Source: an uncultured Sphingomonas sp.
Lineage (GTDB): Bacteria > Pseudomonadota > Alphaproteobacteria > Sphingomonadales > Sphingomonadaceae
DNA: 64,000 bases
NCBI RefSeq assembly: GCF_936927845.1
Contig: NZ_CAKZHV010000057.1
Span: forward strand, 124,001 to 188,000
Direction: 5' to 3'
Shown one piece after another: positions 18,538-28,326 of this stretch. The notes beneath the pieces were generated by a model that worked only from the letters and a program-made list of their open reading frames with translations, was not told where the DNA came from and did not search any database. The position numbers and the translations under genes are program-made. Position 1 is the stretch's first letter. Every line of letters starts with the position of its first letter.

Positions 18538-19623
18538 GTGACCGAGGCGCCCGTCCGCAAGATCATCCACGTCGACATGGACGCCTTCTACGCGTCGGTC
18601 GAGCAGCGCGACGATCCGGCCTTGCGCGGGCGTCCGCTCGCGGTCGGCGGATCGAGCGCGCGCGGGGTGGTGGCGGCGGCGAGTTACGAGGCGCGCGTGT
18701 TCGGGGTCCGCTCGGCGATGCCCTCGTCGGTCGCGCGGCGGCGCTGTCCCGAGCTCTTGTTCGTCAAGCCGCGGTTCGAGGTCTATGCCGCGGTCAGCCG
18801 GCAGATCCACGCGATCTTCGCCGATTACACGGCCGAGATCGAGCCGCTCAGTTTGGACGAGGCGTATCTCGACGTAACGGTCGACCGGCGCGGGCTCGGC
18901 TCCGCCAAGGCGATCGCCGAGGAGATCCGCTCGCGGATCAAGGAAGTGACCGGCCTGACTGCCTCGGCGGGGGTCAGCTACAACAAGTTCATCGCCAAGC
19001 TCGCCTCCGACCAGAACAAGCCCGACGGTCTGTGCGTGATCCCGCCGGGCAAGGGCGCGGCGTTCGTCGCCAGCCTGCCGGTCAAGCGCTTCCACGGCGT
19101 CGGTCCGGTCACCGCGGCGAAGATGTCGCGGCTGGGGATCGAGACGGGCGCCGACCTGCGCGACCGGCCGGTCGAGTTCCTGCGCGCGCATTTCGGCAAC
19201 TACGCCGACTATCTCCATCGCGCCGCGCGCGGCGTGGACGAGCGGCCGGTGCGATCCAGCCGCGAGAGCAAGTCGATCGGGGCGGAGCGGACGTTCGAGA
19301 CCAATCTGTCCGCGCCCGACGAGATCGACGCCGCGCTGGCGCACGTCGCGTCGGCTGCCTGGGCGCGGGTCGAGCGCAAACAGGCCCGCGGGCGCACGGT
19401 GACGCTCAAGCTGCGCGACAGCCAGTTCCACACCATCACGCGCGCCCGATCGGTGAGTGATCCGGTGGCAAGCGAGGCGGATATGCTGGCGATCGGCCGC
19501 ATGCTGATCGCGCCGGAGTTGCCGGTCGCGGGCGGCATCCGGCTGCTGGGGCTGACGCTGTCCGGGATCGTGCGCGGGTATGAAGAAGTGCAGCCGGGAC
19601 TCCCGCTGGTCGCAACGAAATAG
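18538..19623 (+). CDS. dinB: DNA polymerase IV (Y family)
   Basis: 361-aa translesion polymerase. Catalytic motifs: HVDMDAFYASVEQRDDP with the first Asp pair, SYEARVFGVRSAMPS, and EPLSLDEAYLDVT with the Asp-Glu. VSYNKFIAKLASDQNKPDG precedes the thumb and little-finger domains. The GTG start has no strong ribosome binding site. No LexA box is evident upstream. The last six sense codons and the stop are repeated in frame just after the gene, forming part of a structured repeat. Confidence 0.95.
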   Translation: MTEAPVRKIIHVDMDAFYASVEQRDDPALRGRPLAVGGSSARGVVAAASYEARVFGVRSAMPSSVARRRCPELLFVKPRFEVYAAVSRQIHAIFADYTAEIEPLSLDEAYLDVTVDRRGLGSAKAIAEEIRSRIKEVTGLTASAGVSYNKFIAKLASDQNKPDGLCVIPPGKGAAFVASLPVKRFHGVGPVTAAKMSRLGIETGADLRDRPVEFLRAHFGNYADYLHRAARGVDERPVRSSRESKSIGAERTFETNLSAPDEIDAALAHVASAAWARVERKQARGRTVTLKLRDSQFHTITRARSVSDPVASEADMLAIGRMLIAPELPVAGGIRLLGLTLSGIVRGYEEVQPGLPLVATK

Positions 19624-19674
19624 CCGCTGGTCGCGGCGCAATAGCCAAAGCTATTGCGCGCTCCGGCGACCAGC
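19603..19674. repeat. Tandem duplication of the dinB tail fused to a nested hairpin
   Basis: A 21-bp unit (19603-19623, ending at the dinB stop) is repeated with 18 of 21 matches at 19624-19644, so the tail PLVATK-stop is followed by PLVAAQ-stop. The second copy forms the 5' side of a nested palindrome: inner GCGCAATAGC (19636-19645) with GCTATTGCGC (19650-19659) across CAAA, outer GCTGGTCGC (19626-19634) with GCGACCAGC (19666-19674). There is no T-tract. It lies between convergent dinB and glgX and may act as a bidirectional barrier. Confidence 0.75.
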
Positions 19675-19787
19675 GCGGCCGGCGGCGCGACCGCGCCGAC
19701 CGACGACGCGGGCTTGGCCCGCGGCGCTGTGCTTTCAGACGTTAGCCGATCGTCAGGTCGATATGACACGGTCAGGCGCGAGCCTTC

Positions 19788-21551
19788 TCAACCCTGTTCG
19801 ATCGTCACCGACCGTCCGTTACGATCCACCCGCAGCGTGACGTCGCCAACGGTCATCGCGAACCCCGCGCTGCTGTCCCAGTCCGCCTGCGTCATCTCGC
19901 CGCCGTCGAGCCGGTGCCAGCGCGCGTCGTGTCGGATCGCAGGAACGGACAGCGCCGCGCATGTACGGCGCTGGCGCGAGAGGCCGGCGACATAGTCCTC
20001 CAGCTGCCGGTTGCGCGCGTGCCAGTCGAGCCACGTGATCGCATTATCCTGCGCGTAGGCGTTGTTGTTGCCTGCTTGCGAGCGGCCGAACTCGTCACCC
20101 GCGGTCAGCATGATCGTGCCGCGGCTGGCGAACAATGTGGCAAGCAGCGCGCGCTGGTCGGCGTGGCGGCGCTCGGCGACCGAGGCGTCGTCGCAGGCGC
20201 CCTCCGCGCCGTTGTTCCACGATATTTCGTGCGCGTGGCCGTCGCGATTGTGCTCGCCGTTGGCGTAGTTGTGGCGCTCGGCGTAGGCGACGGTATCGGC
20301 GAGCGTGAAGCCGTCGTGCGCGGCGACGAAGTTGACGCTGCGGGTGGCGCGGTCACCGAACACGTCGCTCGATCCAGACAGCCGGGTCGCCAGCGTGCCG
20401 CTGCTGCCATCGCCGCGCCAGAAGCGGCGCACGTCGTCGCGGTAGCGATCATTCCACTCGAGCCAGTTGGATGGGAATGCCCCGAGCTGGTAGCCGCCAG
20501 GACCGGTATCCCACGGCTCGGCGATCAGCACGCGGTCGGCGAGCAGCGGGTCGGCCGCGATCTCGGCGAAGATCGGTGCTTGCGCGTCGAAGCCGGGACC
20601 GCGCGCCATGACGGTGGCAAGATCAAAGCGGAAGCCGTCGACCCCGCAGTGTGCGACGAAGTGGCGCATGCTGGCGAGGGTCAGGTCGCGCACCGCCTGG
20701 TTGGCGAAATCGAGCGTGTTGCCGGTGCCCGCGTCGTTGATCAGGCGCCCCCCGCCGTCGCGCGCATAGGCCGCGTCGTCGAGCCCGCGGAGGGAGAGCG
20801 TGGGACCGTGCTCGTCACTTTCGCCGCTGTGGTTGAACACCAAGTCGAGAATCACGCCGATGCCCGCCTGTCGAAGCGAAGCGACGGTGTCGCGCAGTTC
20901 GGCGACGCCGCCGGGTGTTAGCCGGGGATCGAGCGCCATCGGCACGACCGGATTATAGCCCCAGGCGTTCGCGAGGCCGAGCGGCGGCAGGTGTCGCTCG
21001 TCGATCCAGGCGACCACGGGCATCAGTTCGACCGCGTCGACGCCGAGCTTCGTCAGGTTTGCGATCACCGCCGGGTGCGCGAGCGCCGCGATCGTGCCAC
21101 GCTGCGCATCAGGCACGTCGGGGTGCAGCATCGTGAAGCCGCGGACGTTGAGCTCGTAGATCAGGCCACCGTGGCGGAATACGGGCGGCGCGAGTGCGAC
21201 AGGTGACGGTACGCTCACCACCGCCTTGGGCACGAGCGCGGCGGTGTCGGCGCCTTGCGCGGTCAGTAGCGGGTCGTAAACAAAGGCGCGGTCGAGCGTC
21301 GTGGCGTAAGGGTCGACCAGCAGCTTGGACGCGTCGTGCGCCGGTGCGCCATCGGCGCGGTATCCGTAGCACGTGCCCTCGCCCGCGCTCGGCACGTCCA
21401 CGCGCCAGATCGCGCCATCGCGGGTCATGGCGATGCGGCGCTCCGCCTCGCCGTCGAACAAACACAGCCACACCGCGTCCGCCGCCGGCGCGTGGACGGC
21501 GAAGCTGGTTCCGTCCGGCCCGACGTGCGCGCCGAGCTCAGGTGACGACAT
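19788..21551 (-). CDS. glgX: Glycogen debranching enzyme GlgX
   Basis: 587-aa GH13 isoamylase-type enzyme that removes limit-dextrin branches. It has an N-terminal CBM48-like region, then DLVFNHSGE, GFRFDLATVMAR (nucleophile Asp), LIAEPWDTG (acid Glu) and VAAHDGFTLAD. It is shorter than the roughly 650-aa E. coli enzyme. The start overlaps the end of pgm by 14 nt, and it is the last gene of the glg operon. Confidence 0.92.
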   Translation of the reverse strand: MSSPELGAHVGPDGTSFAVHAPAADAVWLCLFDGEAERRIAMTRDGAIWRVDVPSAGEGTCYGYRADGAPAHDASKLLVDPYATTLDRAFVYDPLLTAQGADTAALVPKAVVSVPSPVALAPPVFRHGGLIYELNVRGFTMLHPDVPDAQRGTIAALAHPAVIANLTKLGVDAVELMPVVAWIDERHLPPLGLANAWGYNPVVPMALDPRLTPGGVAELRDTVASLRQAGIGVILDLVFNHSGESDEHGPTLSLRGLDDAAYARDGGGRLINDAGTGNTLDFANQAVRDLTLASMRHFVAHCGVDGFRFDLATVMARGPGFDAQAPIFAEIAADPLLADRVLIAEPWDTGPGGYQLGAFPSNWLEWNDRYRDDVRRFWRGDGSSGTLATRLSGSSDVFGDRATRSVNFVAAHDGFTLADTVAYAERHNYANGEHNRDGHAHEISWNNGAEGACDDASVAERRHADQRALLATLFASRGTIMLTAGDEFGRSQAGNNNAYAQDNAITWLDWHARNRQLEDYVAGLSRQRRTCAALSVPAIRHDARWHRLDGGEMTQADWDSSAGFAMTVGDVTLRVDRNGRSVTIEQG

Positions 21552-23160
21552 CGGGCTCGTTGCGACCGGTGTGATGGTGGATGCCGGCGAGTTCGTCCGC
21601 CGCGGCGACGATGTCGGCGAGCATCGCGCCCGTGTCCGCGTCGAGGTCGCCGTCTTTGGGTTCGTAGCGTTCGAGGTAAACGCGCACGGTCGCGCCGCTG
21701 GTGCCGGTGCCCGACAGGCGGAACACGACGCGGCTGCCGCCGTCGAATAGAATGCGCACGCCTTGGTTGGCGCTGACCGAGCCGTCGGTCGGGTCGGTGT
21801 AGGCGAAGTCGTCGGCCTGGGCGATCGTCAGCGCACCGATCGTCGTTCCCCGCAGCGTCGCGAGCTTGCCGCGCAGATCGCGCATCAGCGTGTCGGCGGC
21901 AACGCTGTCGACGCCCTCGTAATCGTGGCGGGCGTAGTAATTGCGGCCGAAGCGTGCCCAGTGATCACGCGCCAATTCATCGACGCTTTTGCCGGTCGCG
22001 GCGAGGATGTTGAGCCAGAGCAGCACCGCCCACAGCCCGTCCTTCTCGCGGACATGGTCACTGCCCGTGCCCGCGCTCTCCTCACCGCAGATCGTCGCCA
22101 TGCCGGCGTCGAGGAGGTTGCCGAAGAACTTCCACCCCGTGGGCGTCTCATAGGCGGGGATGCCGAGCGCGGCCGCGACGCGGTCGGCCGCCGCGCTGGT
22201 CGGCATCGAGCGCGCGATGCCTTTCAGACCGGCGGCGTAACCCGGGGCGAGATGCGCGTTGGCGGCGAGCATGGCGAGGCTGTCCGACGGGGTCACGAAG
22301 CGACCGCGTCCGATGATGAGGTTGCGGTCGCCGTCGCCGTCCGACGCTGCGCCGAAGTCGGGTGCATCCTCCTCCATCATCGTGTCGTATAGCGCGCGCG
22401 CGTGGACGAGATTGGGGTCGGGATGATGGCCGCCGAAATCGGGCAGTGGCGTGCCGTTGCGCACCGTACCGGGCGCGAAGCCGAGGCGCCGTTCGAGGAT
22501 TTCGGTCGCGTAGGGGCCGGTCACGGCGCTCATCGCGTCGAAGGCCATCGTCAGATTGGCCGAGCGGATGGCGTCGAAGTCGAACAATGCCTCCATTAGC
22601 TCGGCGTAATCGGCGACGGGGTCGACCACCTCGACCGTCATGCCGGCGACATTCACCTCGCCGAGTGCGTCTAGGTCGATGTCGGGGGTGTCTGCAGCAT
22701 ACCAGGTTTCGATCGCCTTAGTGCGCGCGTAGATTGCGTCGGTTACGCCCTCGGGCGCGGGGCCGCCGTTCGACACGTTGTACTTGATGCCGAAATCCTC
22801 GTCGGGGCCGCCGGGATTGTGGCTGGCCGACAGGATCAGTCCGCCGAGCGCGCCGCGCTTACGGATGAGGTTGGAGGCGGCCGGGGTGGACAAAATGCCG
22901 CCCTGCCCCACGATCACGCGCGCGAAGGTCGCGGCCGCCGCCATGCGGATCGCGATCTGGATGACCTCGCGATTGAGGAAGCGGCCGTCGCCGCCGACCA
23001 CCAGCGTCGCGCCGGCACGCTCGTGCTCGATCACGTCGAACACCGACTGAATAAAGTTCTCGGCATAGTTCGGCTGCTGGAACACGCGCACCTTCTTGCG
23101 CAGCCCGGAGGTGCCGGGTTTCTGGTCGAGGTACGGGGTCGTTGGAACGGCGCGGATCAT
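21538..23160 (-). CDS. pgm: Phosphoglucomutase (alpha-D-glucose phosphate-specific)
   Basis: 540-aa enzyme that interconverts glucose-1-P and glucose-6-P, linking glycogen to central metabolism. The phosphoserine loop is LSASHNPGG, the metal loop SDGDGDRN, and KPGTSGLRKKVRVF opens the protein. The start overlaps glgA by 4 nt. Confidence 0.95.
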   Translation of the reverse strand: MIRAVPTTPYLDQKPGTSGLRKKVRVFQQPNYAENFIQSVFDVIEHERAGATLVVGGDGRFLNREVIQIAIRMAAAATFARVIVGQGGILSTPAASNLIRKRGALGGLILSASHNPGGPDEDFGIKYNVSNGGPAPEGVTDAIYARTKAIETWYAADTPDIDLDALGEVNVAGMTVEVVDPVADYAELMEALFDFDAIRSANLTMAFDAMSAVTGPYATEILERRLGFAPGTVRNGTPLPDFGGHHPDPNLVHARALYDTMMEEDAPDFGAASDGDGDRNLIIGRGRFVTPSDSLAMLAANAHLAPGYAAGLKGIARSMPTSAAADRVAAALGIPAYETPTGWKFFGNLLDAGMATICGEESAGTGSDHVREKDGLWAVLLWLNILAATGKSVDELARDHWARFGRNYYARHDYEGVDSVAADTLMRDLRGKLATLRGTTIGALTIAQADDFAYTDPTDGSVSANQGVRILFDGGSRVVFRLSGTGTSGATVRVYLERYEPKDGDLDADTGAMLADIVAAADELAGIHHHTGRNEPDVVT

Positions 23161-24605
23161 GTGTCGAGGAGCCCCCGGTAGAGTTGGGCGTAGCGAAGCC
23201 CGCTACGGTCCCAGGAAAAGTCGCTGCGCATGCTGCGCTTCTGGATCGTGGTCCAGGTCGCGCGGTCGGCGTAGAGGCGCACGGTGCGCGCAATCGCGGC
23301 GGTGAGCGCGTCACGTGACACGCCGGTGAATTGCACGCCGGTCGCGACGCCTGCCGCCAGCGCCGCCTCGTTCGCGTCGATGATCGTGTCGGCGAGCCCA
23401 CCGGTCCGCGCGACGACGGGGACGCAGCCGTAGGCGAGGCCGTATAGCTGCGTCAGCCCGCATGGCTCGAAGCGCGAAGGGATCAGGATCGCGTCGGCGC
23501 CCCCCTGGAGCAGGTGCGAAACGGGTTCGTCGTAGCCGATCGTCACGCCGACGCGGCCGGGGTGGCGATCGGCGGCGAGCCGGAACGCTTCCTCCAGCGC
23601 CGGGTCGCCCGAGCCGAGCATGGCAAGCCGACCGCCCATGGCGACGAGATCGTCGACGCACTCGCCGAGCACGTCCATGCCCTTCTGCCACGTCAGCCGG
23701 CTGACCACGGTGAAGATCGGGCCGTCGCCGGGTTCGAGACCGAAGCGTGCCTCTACCGCGCGCTTGTTCGCCGCGCGCCGGCCAAGCGTCCGATCGGTGT
23801 AGCGCGCCGGCAGCGCCGTGTCGGTGGCGGGGTTCCAGATCGCGGGATCGATCCCGTTGACGATACCCGACACACGCTCGCGCCGCGCGGCGACCAGGCC
23901 CTCCAGCCCCATGCCGAACTCGGCGCTGAGGATTTCCTGCGCGTAGGACGGGCTGACGGTGGTGATCGCGTCGGCGAACTGCATCCCGCCCTTCAGGTAA
24001 CCGACGCCGCCGAAGAACTCGATGCCGTCGACGGTGAACAGGTCGTCGGGCAGACCCAGCCACGGCAGGATGCCGGGGTCGAACCAGCCTTGGAACGCGA
24101 TGTTGTGGATGGTGATGACCGACCGCACCACTCGCTCGCTCGCGGGTGCGTGGCGCAAGTAGACCGGCGCGAGTGCCGCTTGCCAGTCGTGCGCGTGGAC
24201 GACATCGTAGCAATAGCTCTTCACCCCGCCCGAACCCAGATCGGCCGCGGCGCGCGCGAGTGCGGCGAAGCGGCGCCAATTGTCGTGCCAATCCTTGCCG
24301 CCCGGATCGGTGTAGATGTTGCCGTCGCGCGCGAACAACTCCGGCGCGTCGAGCACCAGTAGCGGACATCCCTCGATCTCACCCGCCAGCAGTCGCGCCG
24401 GCGCGCCGAGCAGTGCCGGCCAGCGGTGCACCGCGCGCGCCTTGCCGAGTGCGACGGTGACTGCGGGATAGCCTGGTATCAGCGTAGTCGTCTCCACGTC
24501 GTGTGCGGCGAGCGCGGCGGGCAGCGCACCGACCACGTCGGCGAGCCCGCCGGTCTTGACCAGCGGAAACGCCTCCGACGCAACGGAGAGGACGCGGATC
24601 GTCAT
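23157..24605 (-). CDS. glgA: Glycogen synthase (ADP-glucose)
   Basis: 482-aa GT5 glucosyltransferase that extends alpha-1,4-glucan from ADP-glucose. The N-terminal VKTGGLADVVGALP binds ADP-glucose; C-terminal SRFEPCGLTQLYGLAYG and ARTGGLADTI are family motifs. It lies 7 nt after glgC and overlaps pgm by 4 nt. Confidence 0.96.
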   Translation of the reverse strand: MTIRVLSVASEAFPLVKTGGLADVVGALPAALAAHDVETTTLIPGYPAVTVALGKARAVHRWPALLGAPARLLAGEIEGCPLLVLDAPELFARDGNIYTDPGGKDWHDNWRRFAALARAAADLGSGGVKSYCYDVVHAHDWQAALAPVYLRHAPASERVVRSVITIHNIAFQGWFDPGILPWLGLPDDLFTVDGIEFFGGVGYLKGGMQFADAITTVSPSYAQEILSAEFGMGLEGLVAARRERVSGIVNGIDPAIWNPATDTALPARYTDRTLGRRAANKRAVEARFGLEPGDGPIFTVVSRLTWQKGMDVLGECVDDLVAMGGRLAMLGSGDPALEEAFRLAADRHPGRVGVTIGYDEPVSHLLQGGADAILIPSRFEPCGLTQLYGLAYGCVPVVARTGGLADTIIDANEAALAAGVATGVQFTGVSRDALTAAIARTVRLYADRATWTTIQKRSMRSDFSWDRSGLRYAQLYRGLLDT

Positions 24606-24612
24606 TCGCGGA

Positions 24613-25881
24613 TCAGCCCAGCCGGTCGATCATCGGTTGCGTGATGAGGCAGATACCCTTGTCGGTCCGGCGGAAACGGTGCGCGTCGGCAGCCGGGTCC
24701 TCGCCTACCACCAGCCCGTCGGGGATGTGAACACCGCGGTCAATGACGACCCGGCTCAGCCGCGCCCCGCGGCCGATGTGCGTGTAGGGCAGCACCACCG
24801 CTTCATCGAGGCACGAGTAGCTGTGCGCGCGAACGCCCGTCGACAGCAGTGAGCGGTGGATCGTCGAGCCAGAGACGATGCAGTCGCCCGCGATCAGGCT
24901 CGACACCGCCGAGCCGCGCCGCCCGTCGATGTCGTGGACGAACTTGGCTGGCGGGGTGATCTCCGAGTAGGTCCACAGCGGCCAACTGCGGTCGTACAGG
25001 TCGAGCTGCGGGACGACATCGGTCAGGTCGATGTTGGCTTCCCAATAAGCATCAACGGTGCCGACATCGCGCCAATAGGCGGCGGGTTCCTCGGCAGTGC
25101 GGACGCAACTGTCGCCGAACCGGTGCGCCTGCGCGTGACCGTGCTTGACCAAGTACGGGATCAGGTCCTTGCCGAAATCGCGGTTCGAGCCGGGCGTGTC
25201 GGCGTCGCGTCGCAGCTCGTCGATCAGCAAGCGGGTGGAGAAGACGTAGATGCCGAGGCTGGCGAGCGCCACGTCGGGCTGGCCGGGAATCGAGGGCGGA
25301 TCGGCGGGTTTCTCGACAAAATCGATAATGCGATCGTCGGCGTCGACGTGCATCACGCCGAAGCCGACCGCTTCCATCCGCGGCACCTCCATGCACGCGA
25401 CGGTCACGTCGGCGCCGCTGTTGCAATGCTGCTGGAGCATCACCTCATAGTCCATCTTGTAGATGTGGTCGCCCGCCAGGATGACCATGAATTCGGGCGC
25501 GTAGCTCTCGATGATGTCGATGTTCTGGTAGACCGCGTCGGCGGTGCCTTCATACCATTGAAACTCGCTGACGCGCTGCGACGCGGGGAGAATGTCGAAA
25601 CTCTCGTTGCGCTCGGGCCGCAGGAAGTTCCAGCCACGCTGCAAATGCCGGATCAGGCTGTGCGCCTTATACTGCGTCGCGACGCCGATGCGGCGGATGC
25701 CTGAATTGATCGCATTCGACAGCGCGAAGTCGATGATCCGGCTCTTGCCGCCGAAATAAACCGCGGGCTTGGCGCGCGTGTCGGTCAGCTCTGCCAGCCG
25801 ACTGCCGCGACCGCCCGCCAGGACATAGGCCATTGCGTCACGCGCCAGTGGATGGCTGCGTCGGTGTTCCCTCTCCGTCAT
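24613..25881 (-). CDS. glgC: Glucose-1-phosphate adenylyltransferase
   Basis: 422-aa ADP-glucose pyrophosphorylase, the committed step of glycogen synthesis. It has MAYVLAGGRGSRLAELTD, RAKPAVYFGGKSRIIDFALSN and a left-handed beta-helix C-terminus (DCIVSGSTIHRSLLSTGV). It is separated from upstream glgB by a 279-nt gap, the only sizeable break in the glg operon, so it may have its own promoter. Confidence 0.96.
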   Translation of the reverse strand: MTEREHRRSHPLARDAMAYVLAGGRGSRLAELTDTRAKPAVYFGGKSRIIDFALSNAINSGIRRIGVATQYKAHSLIRHLQRGWNFLRPERNESFDILPASQRVSEFQWYEGTADAVYQNIDIIESYAPEFMVILAGDHIYKMDYEVMLQQHCNSGADVTVACMEVPRMEAVGFGVMHVDADDRIIDFVEKPADPPSIPGQPDVALASLGIYVFSTRLLIDELRRDADTPGSNRDFGKDLIPYLVKHGHAQAHRFGDSCVRTAEEPAAYWRDVGTVDAYWEANIDLTDVVPQLDLYDRSWPLWTYSEITPPAKFVHDIDGRRGSAVSSLIAGDCIVSGSTIHRSLLSTGVRAHSYSCLDEAVVLPYTHIGRGARLSRVVIDRGVHIPDGLVVGEDPAADAHRFRRTDKGICLITQPMIDRLG

Positions 25882-25972
25882 TCAGCCTGTCCTTTCTTTT
25901 CGTTGCGCGGGTGAGATGCCTAACGTACGTTTGTTGTCATCACCCGCGAAGAGGTGGCGACATTAGGAGCGC

Positions 25973-26137
25973 ATTACCCTGGAACAGGTTCATTCGGACG
26001 TCCCGTCCCTTTCCCCCATCCTGCCGACCGAGCACGCCGACCAAGTAACCTCTCCCATGTTCGGGATGGCCATCGCCACGTTGATATCGCTCGTGCTGTG
26101 GCTGCTGCTGTTCGTCGCGTGGGAGATGCTCGCCTAG
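25973..26137 (+). CDS. Possible small single-span membrane protein (start uncertain)
   Basis: An open frame on the strand opposite the glg genes ends at TAG 26137. The clear part starts at ATG 26057 and encodes 26 residues: MFGMAIATLISLVLWLLLFV then AWEMLA, one membrane helix. That ATG has no Shine-Dalgarno. The frame is open back to a stop at 25964-25966, and AGGAG at 25965-25969 precedes ATT 25973 and CTG 25979, either of which would give about 52-54 residues with a soluble N-terminus. Whether it is translated is unknown. Confidence 0.3.
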   Translation: MTLEQVHSDVPSLSPILPTEHADQVTSPMFGMAIATLISLVLWLLLFVAWEMLA

Positions 26138-26160
26138 CGTTGGGCCTAGATGCGGCACGC

Positions 26161-28326
26161 TCACGCGACATATTCCAGCATGATCGTCGCGAGCGGTGGC
26201 AGCGTCACGCTGGCGCTGCCATCCTTTGCCACCACGCCACCGAGATTGCCGAGCCCCGAACCCCAATAATCGTGCGCATCGGAGTTGAGGATTTCGCGCC
26301 AGCGCCCGTCATGCGGCAGCGGCACGGGATAGGGCATGCGCGCGACGGGGGTCATGTTGGCGATCACCGCGATCGTCGGCGCACCGGGCGCCTTGCGTAG
26401 CCAGACGAACACGGAGTTCTCCGCATCGTCGGCGACCGCCCACTCGAAGCCTTCCGCCTCACAATCGCGCGCGTGGAGTGCCGGCTTCTCGCGGTAGAGA
26501 CGGTTCAGGTCGCGCACCAGCTTGCGCACACCATCGTGCGCGGATGATTTGAGCAGATGCCAGTCAAGCGCGCGCTCCTCGCTCCACTCGCGGCGCTGTG
26601 CGAACTCCTGGCCCATGAACAAGAGCTTCTTGCCGGGGTAACCCCACATCATCGCGTAATAAGCGCGCAGGTTGGCGAACTGCTGCCAATCGTCGCCCGA
26701 CATCTTGGTGAGGAGCGAACCCTTGCCGTGGACGACCTCGTCGTGGCTGAGCGGGAGGACGAAATTCTCGCTGAAGGCATACATCAGCCCAAAGGTGAGC
26801 CCTTCGTGGTGGTGCTTTCGGTGCACCGGCTCGCGCGCCATGTATTGGAGCGTGTCGTGCATCCAGCCCATGTTCCACTTGAACCCGAACCCCAGGTTCT
26901 CGCGTGCGCCCTCATCATAGGCGGGCTGGCTGACGCCGGGCCATGAGGTCGATTCCTCGGCGACCGTGAAGACGCCGGGATGGTCGGCGTAAACCGCGCG
27001 GTTGACGCCGCGCAGGAAGTCGACCGCCTCCCAATTCTCGCGTCCGCCGGCCTGGTTGGGGATCCACTCGCCCGCCTTGCGGCTGTAGTCGCGGTAAAGC
27101 ATCGAGGCGACCGCATCGACGCGCAAACCGTCGACGTGGTAGCGATCGGCCCAGAACAGCGCATTGTTGGTCAGGAACGACGCGACTTCACGCCGGCCGT
27201 AATTGTAGATCGCGGTGTTCCAGTCGGGGTGGAAGCCGAGCCGCGGGTCCTCGTGCTCGTAGAGTGCGGTGCCGTCAAAGCGGGCGAGCCCGTGCGCGTC
27301 GATCGGGAAATGCGCCGGTACCCAGTCGAGGATGACGCCCAATCCGGCACGATGCGCACCGTCGACGAAGCGCGCGAACCCTTCATGGTCGCCGAAGCGC
27401 GCGGACGGCGCGTAGAGCCCGGTCGCCTGATAACCCCAGCTCGGATCGTACGGATATTCGCTGATCGGCATGAACTCGATGTGGGTGAACCCCATCGAGA
27501 CGACGTAAGGGATCAGCCGGTCGGCGAGCGCGTCCCAGGAGAGGAACCAGCCATGCTCGTCGCGCTCCCACGATCCGGCATGGACCTCGTAGATGCTGAT
27601 CGGGACGCGGCGCGGATCGACCTTGCTCCACGCCGCGCGGTGGGCGTCGTCGCCCCAGACGTGCGCGGGGGCGGCGGTGGTGATGGACGCCGTGGCGGGG
27701 CGCAGTTCGGCGGCAAAGGCGAAGGGATCGGCCTTGAGCGGCTGCGTCAGCCCGTCGGGTCCGACGATCTCGTATTTGTAGGCGCGGCCCGCACCGAGGT
27801 CGGGCACGAAGATATCCCACACCCCCGCGTCGCCGCGGCGCCGCATCGTGTGGCGCGCGCCGTTCCAATTGTTGAAGTCGCCGACGACCGCTACGCGCTG
27901 CGCATTGGGTGCCCAGACCGCAAAGTGAATGCCGCTCGCGCCCTCGTGCTCGATCAGATGCGCGCCGAGCTTGTCGTAGAGTCGTTTGTGCGTGCCCTCG
28001 ATCATTAGCAGGTCGTCGATCGGGCCCAGGACAGGACCGAAGCTGTACGGGTCGCCGACCCACCAATCGCCGCCCGCCCCGCTGGCGCGGTAGCGCAGCG
28101 GCTGCGGGTCGCCGGCGATCACGCCCTCGAACAGCCCGCGATCATCGACGCGCGCGAGCCCGCCGAGCGGCTCGCCGGCGAGCGAGTGGGCGACAACGCG
28201 GTCGGCGCCGGGGATCCAGGTGCGCGCGAACGTGCCCTCGGGGCCGGCATGGGGGCCAAGGAGGGAGAAGGGATCGTCGTGCCGCCCCTCCAGCAGCGCG
28301 GCGATCGCCTCGCTCGGCGGCGTCAC
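26161..28326 (-). CDS. glgB: 1,4-alpha-glucan branching enzyme
   Basis: About 721-aa GH13 branching enzyme. Two N-terminal modules (GRHDDPFSLLGPH, then the CBM48 WAPNAQRVAVVGDFNNW) precede the catalytic barrel with VDGLRVDAVASML (nucleophile), FTVAEESTSWPG (acid) and LSHDEVVHGKGSLL. The frame is open 59 codons upstream, inside glgP, but GTG 28326, overlapping the glgP stop as GTGA, is the expected start. Confidence 0.95.
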   Translation of the reverse strand: MTPPSEAIAALLEGRHDDPFSLLGPHAGPEGTFARTWIPGADRVVAHSLAGEPLGGLARVDDRGLFEGVIAGDPQPLRYRASGAGGDWWVGDPYSFGPVLGPIDDLLMIEGTHKRLYDKLGAHLIEHEGASGIHFAVWAPNAQRVAVVGDFNNWNGARHTMRRRGDAGVWDIFVPDLGAGRAYKYEIVGPDGLTQPLKADPFAFAAELRPATASITTAAPAHVWGDDAHRAAWSKVDPRRVPISIYEVHAGSWERDEHGWFLSWDALADRLIPYVVSMGFTHIEFMPISEYPYDPSWGYQATGLYAPSARFGDHEGFARFVDGAHRAGLGVILDWVPAHFPIDAHGLARFDGTALYEHEDPRLGFHPDWNTAIYNYGRREVASFLTNNALFWADRYHVDGLRVDAVASMLYRDYSRKAGEWIPNQAGGRENWEAVDFLRGVNRAVYADHPGVFTVAEESTSWPGVSQPAYDEGARENLGFGFKWNMGWMHDTLQYMAREPVHRKHHHEGLTFGLMYAFSENFVLPLSHDEVVHGKGSLLTKMSGDDWQQFANLRAYYAMMWGYPGKKLLFMGQEFAQRREWSEERALDWHLLKSSAHDGVRKLVRDLNRLYREKPALHARDCEAEGFEWAVADDAENSVFVWLRKAPGAPTIAVIANMTPVARMPYPVPLPHDGRWREILNSDAHDYWGSGLGNLGGVVAKDGSASVTLPPLATIMLEYVA

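Noticed and set aside
18538..19623. dinB as part of an imuA-imuB-dnaE2 mutasome
   Set aside because: The neighbours are queH and glgX, the protein has full Pol IV catalytic residues, and no LexA box was found.
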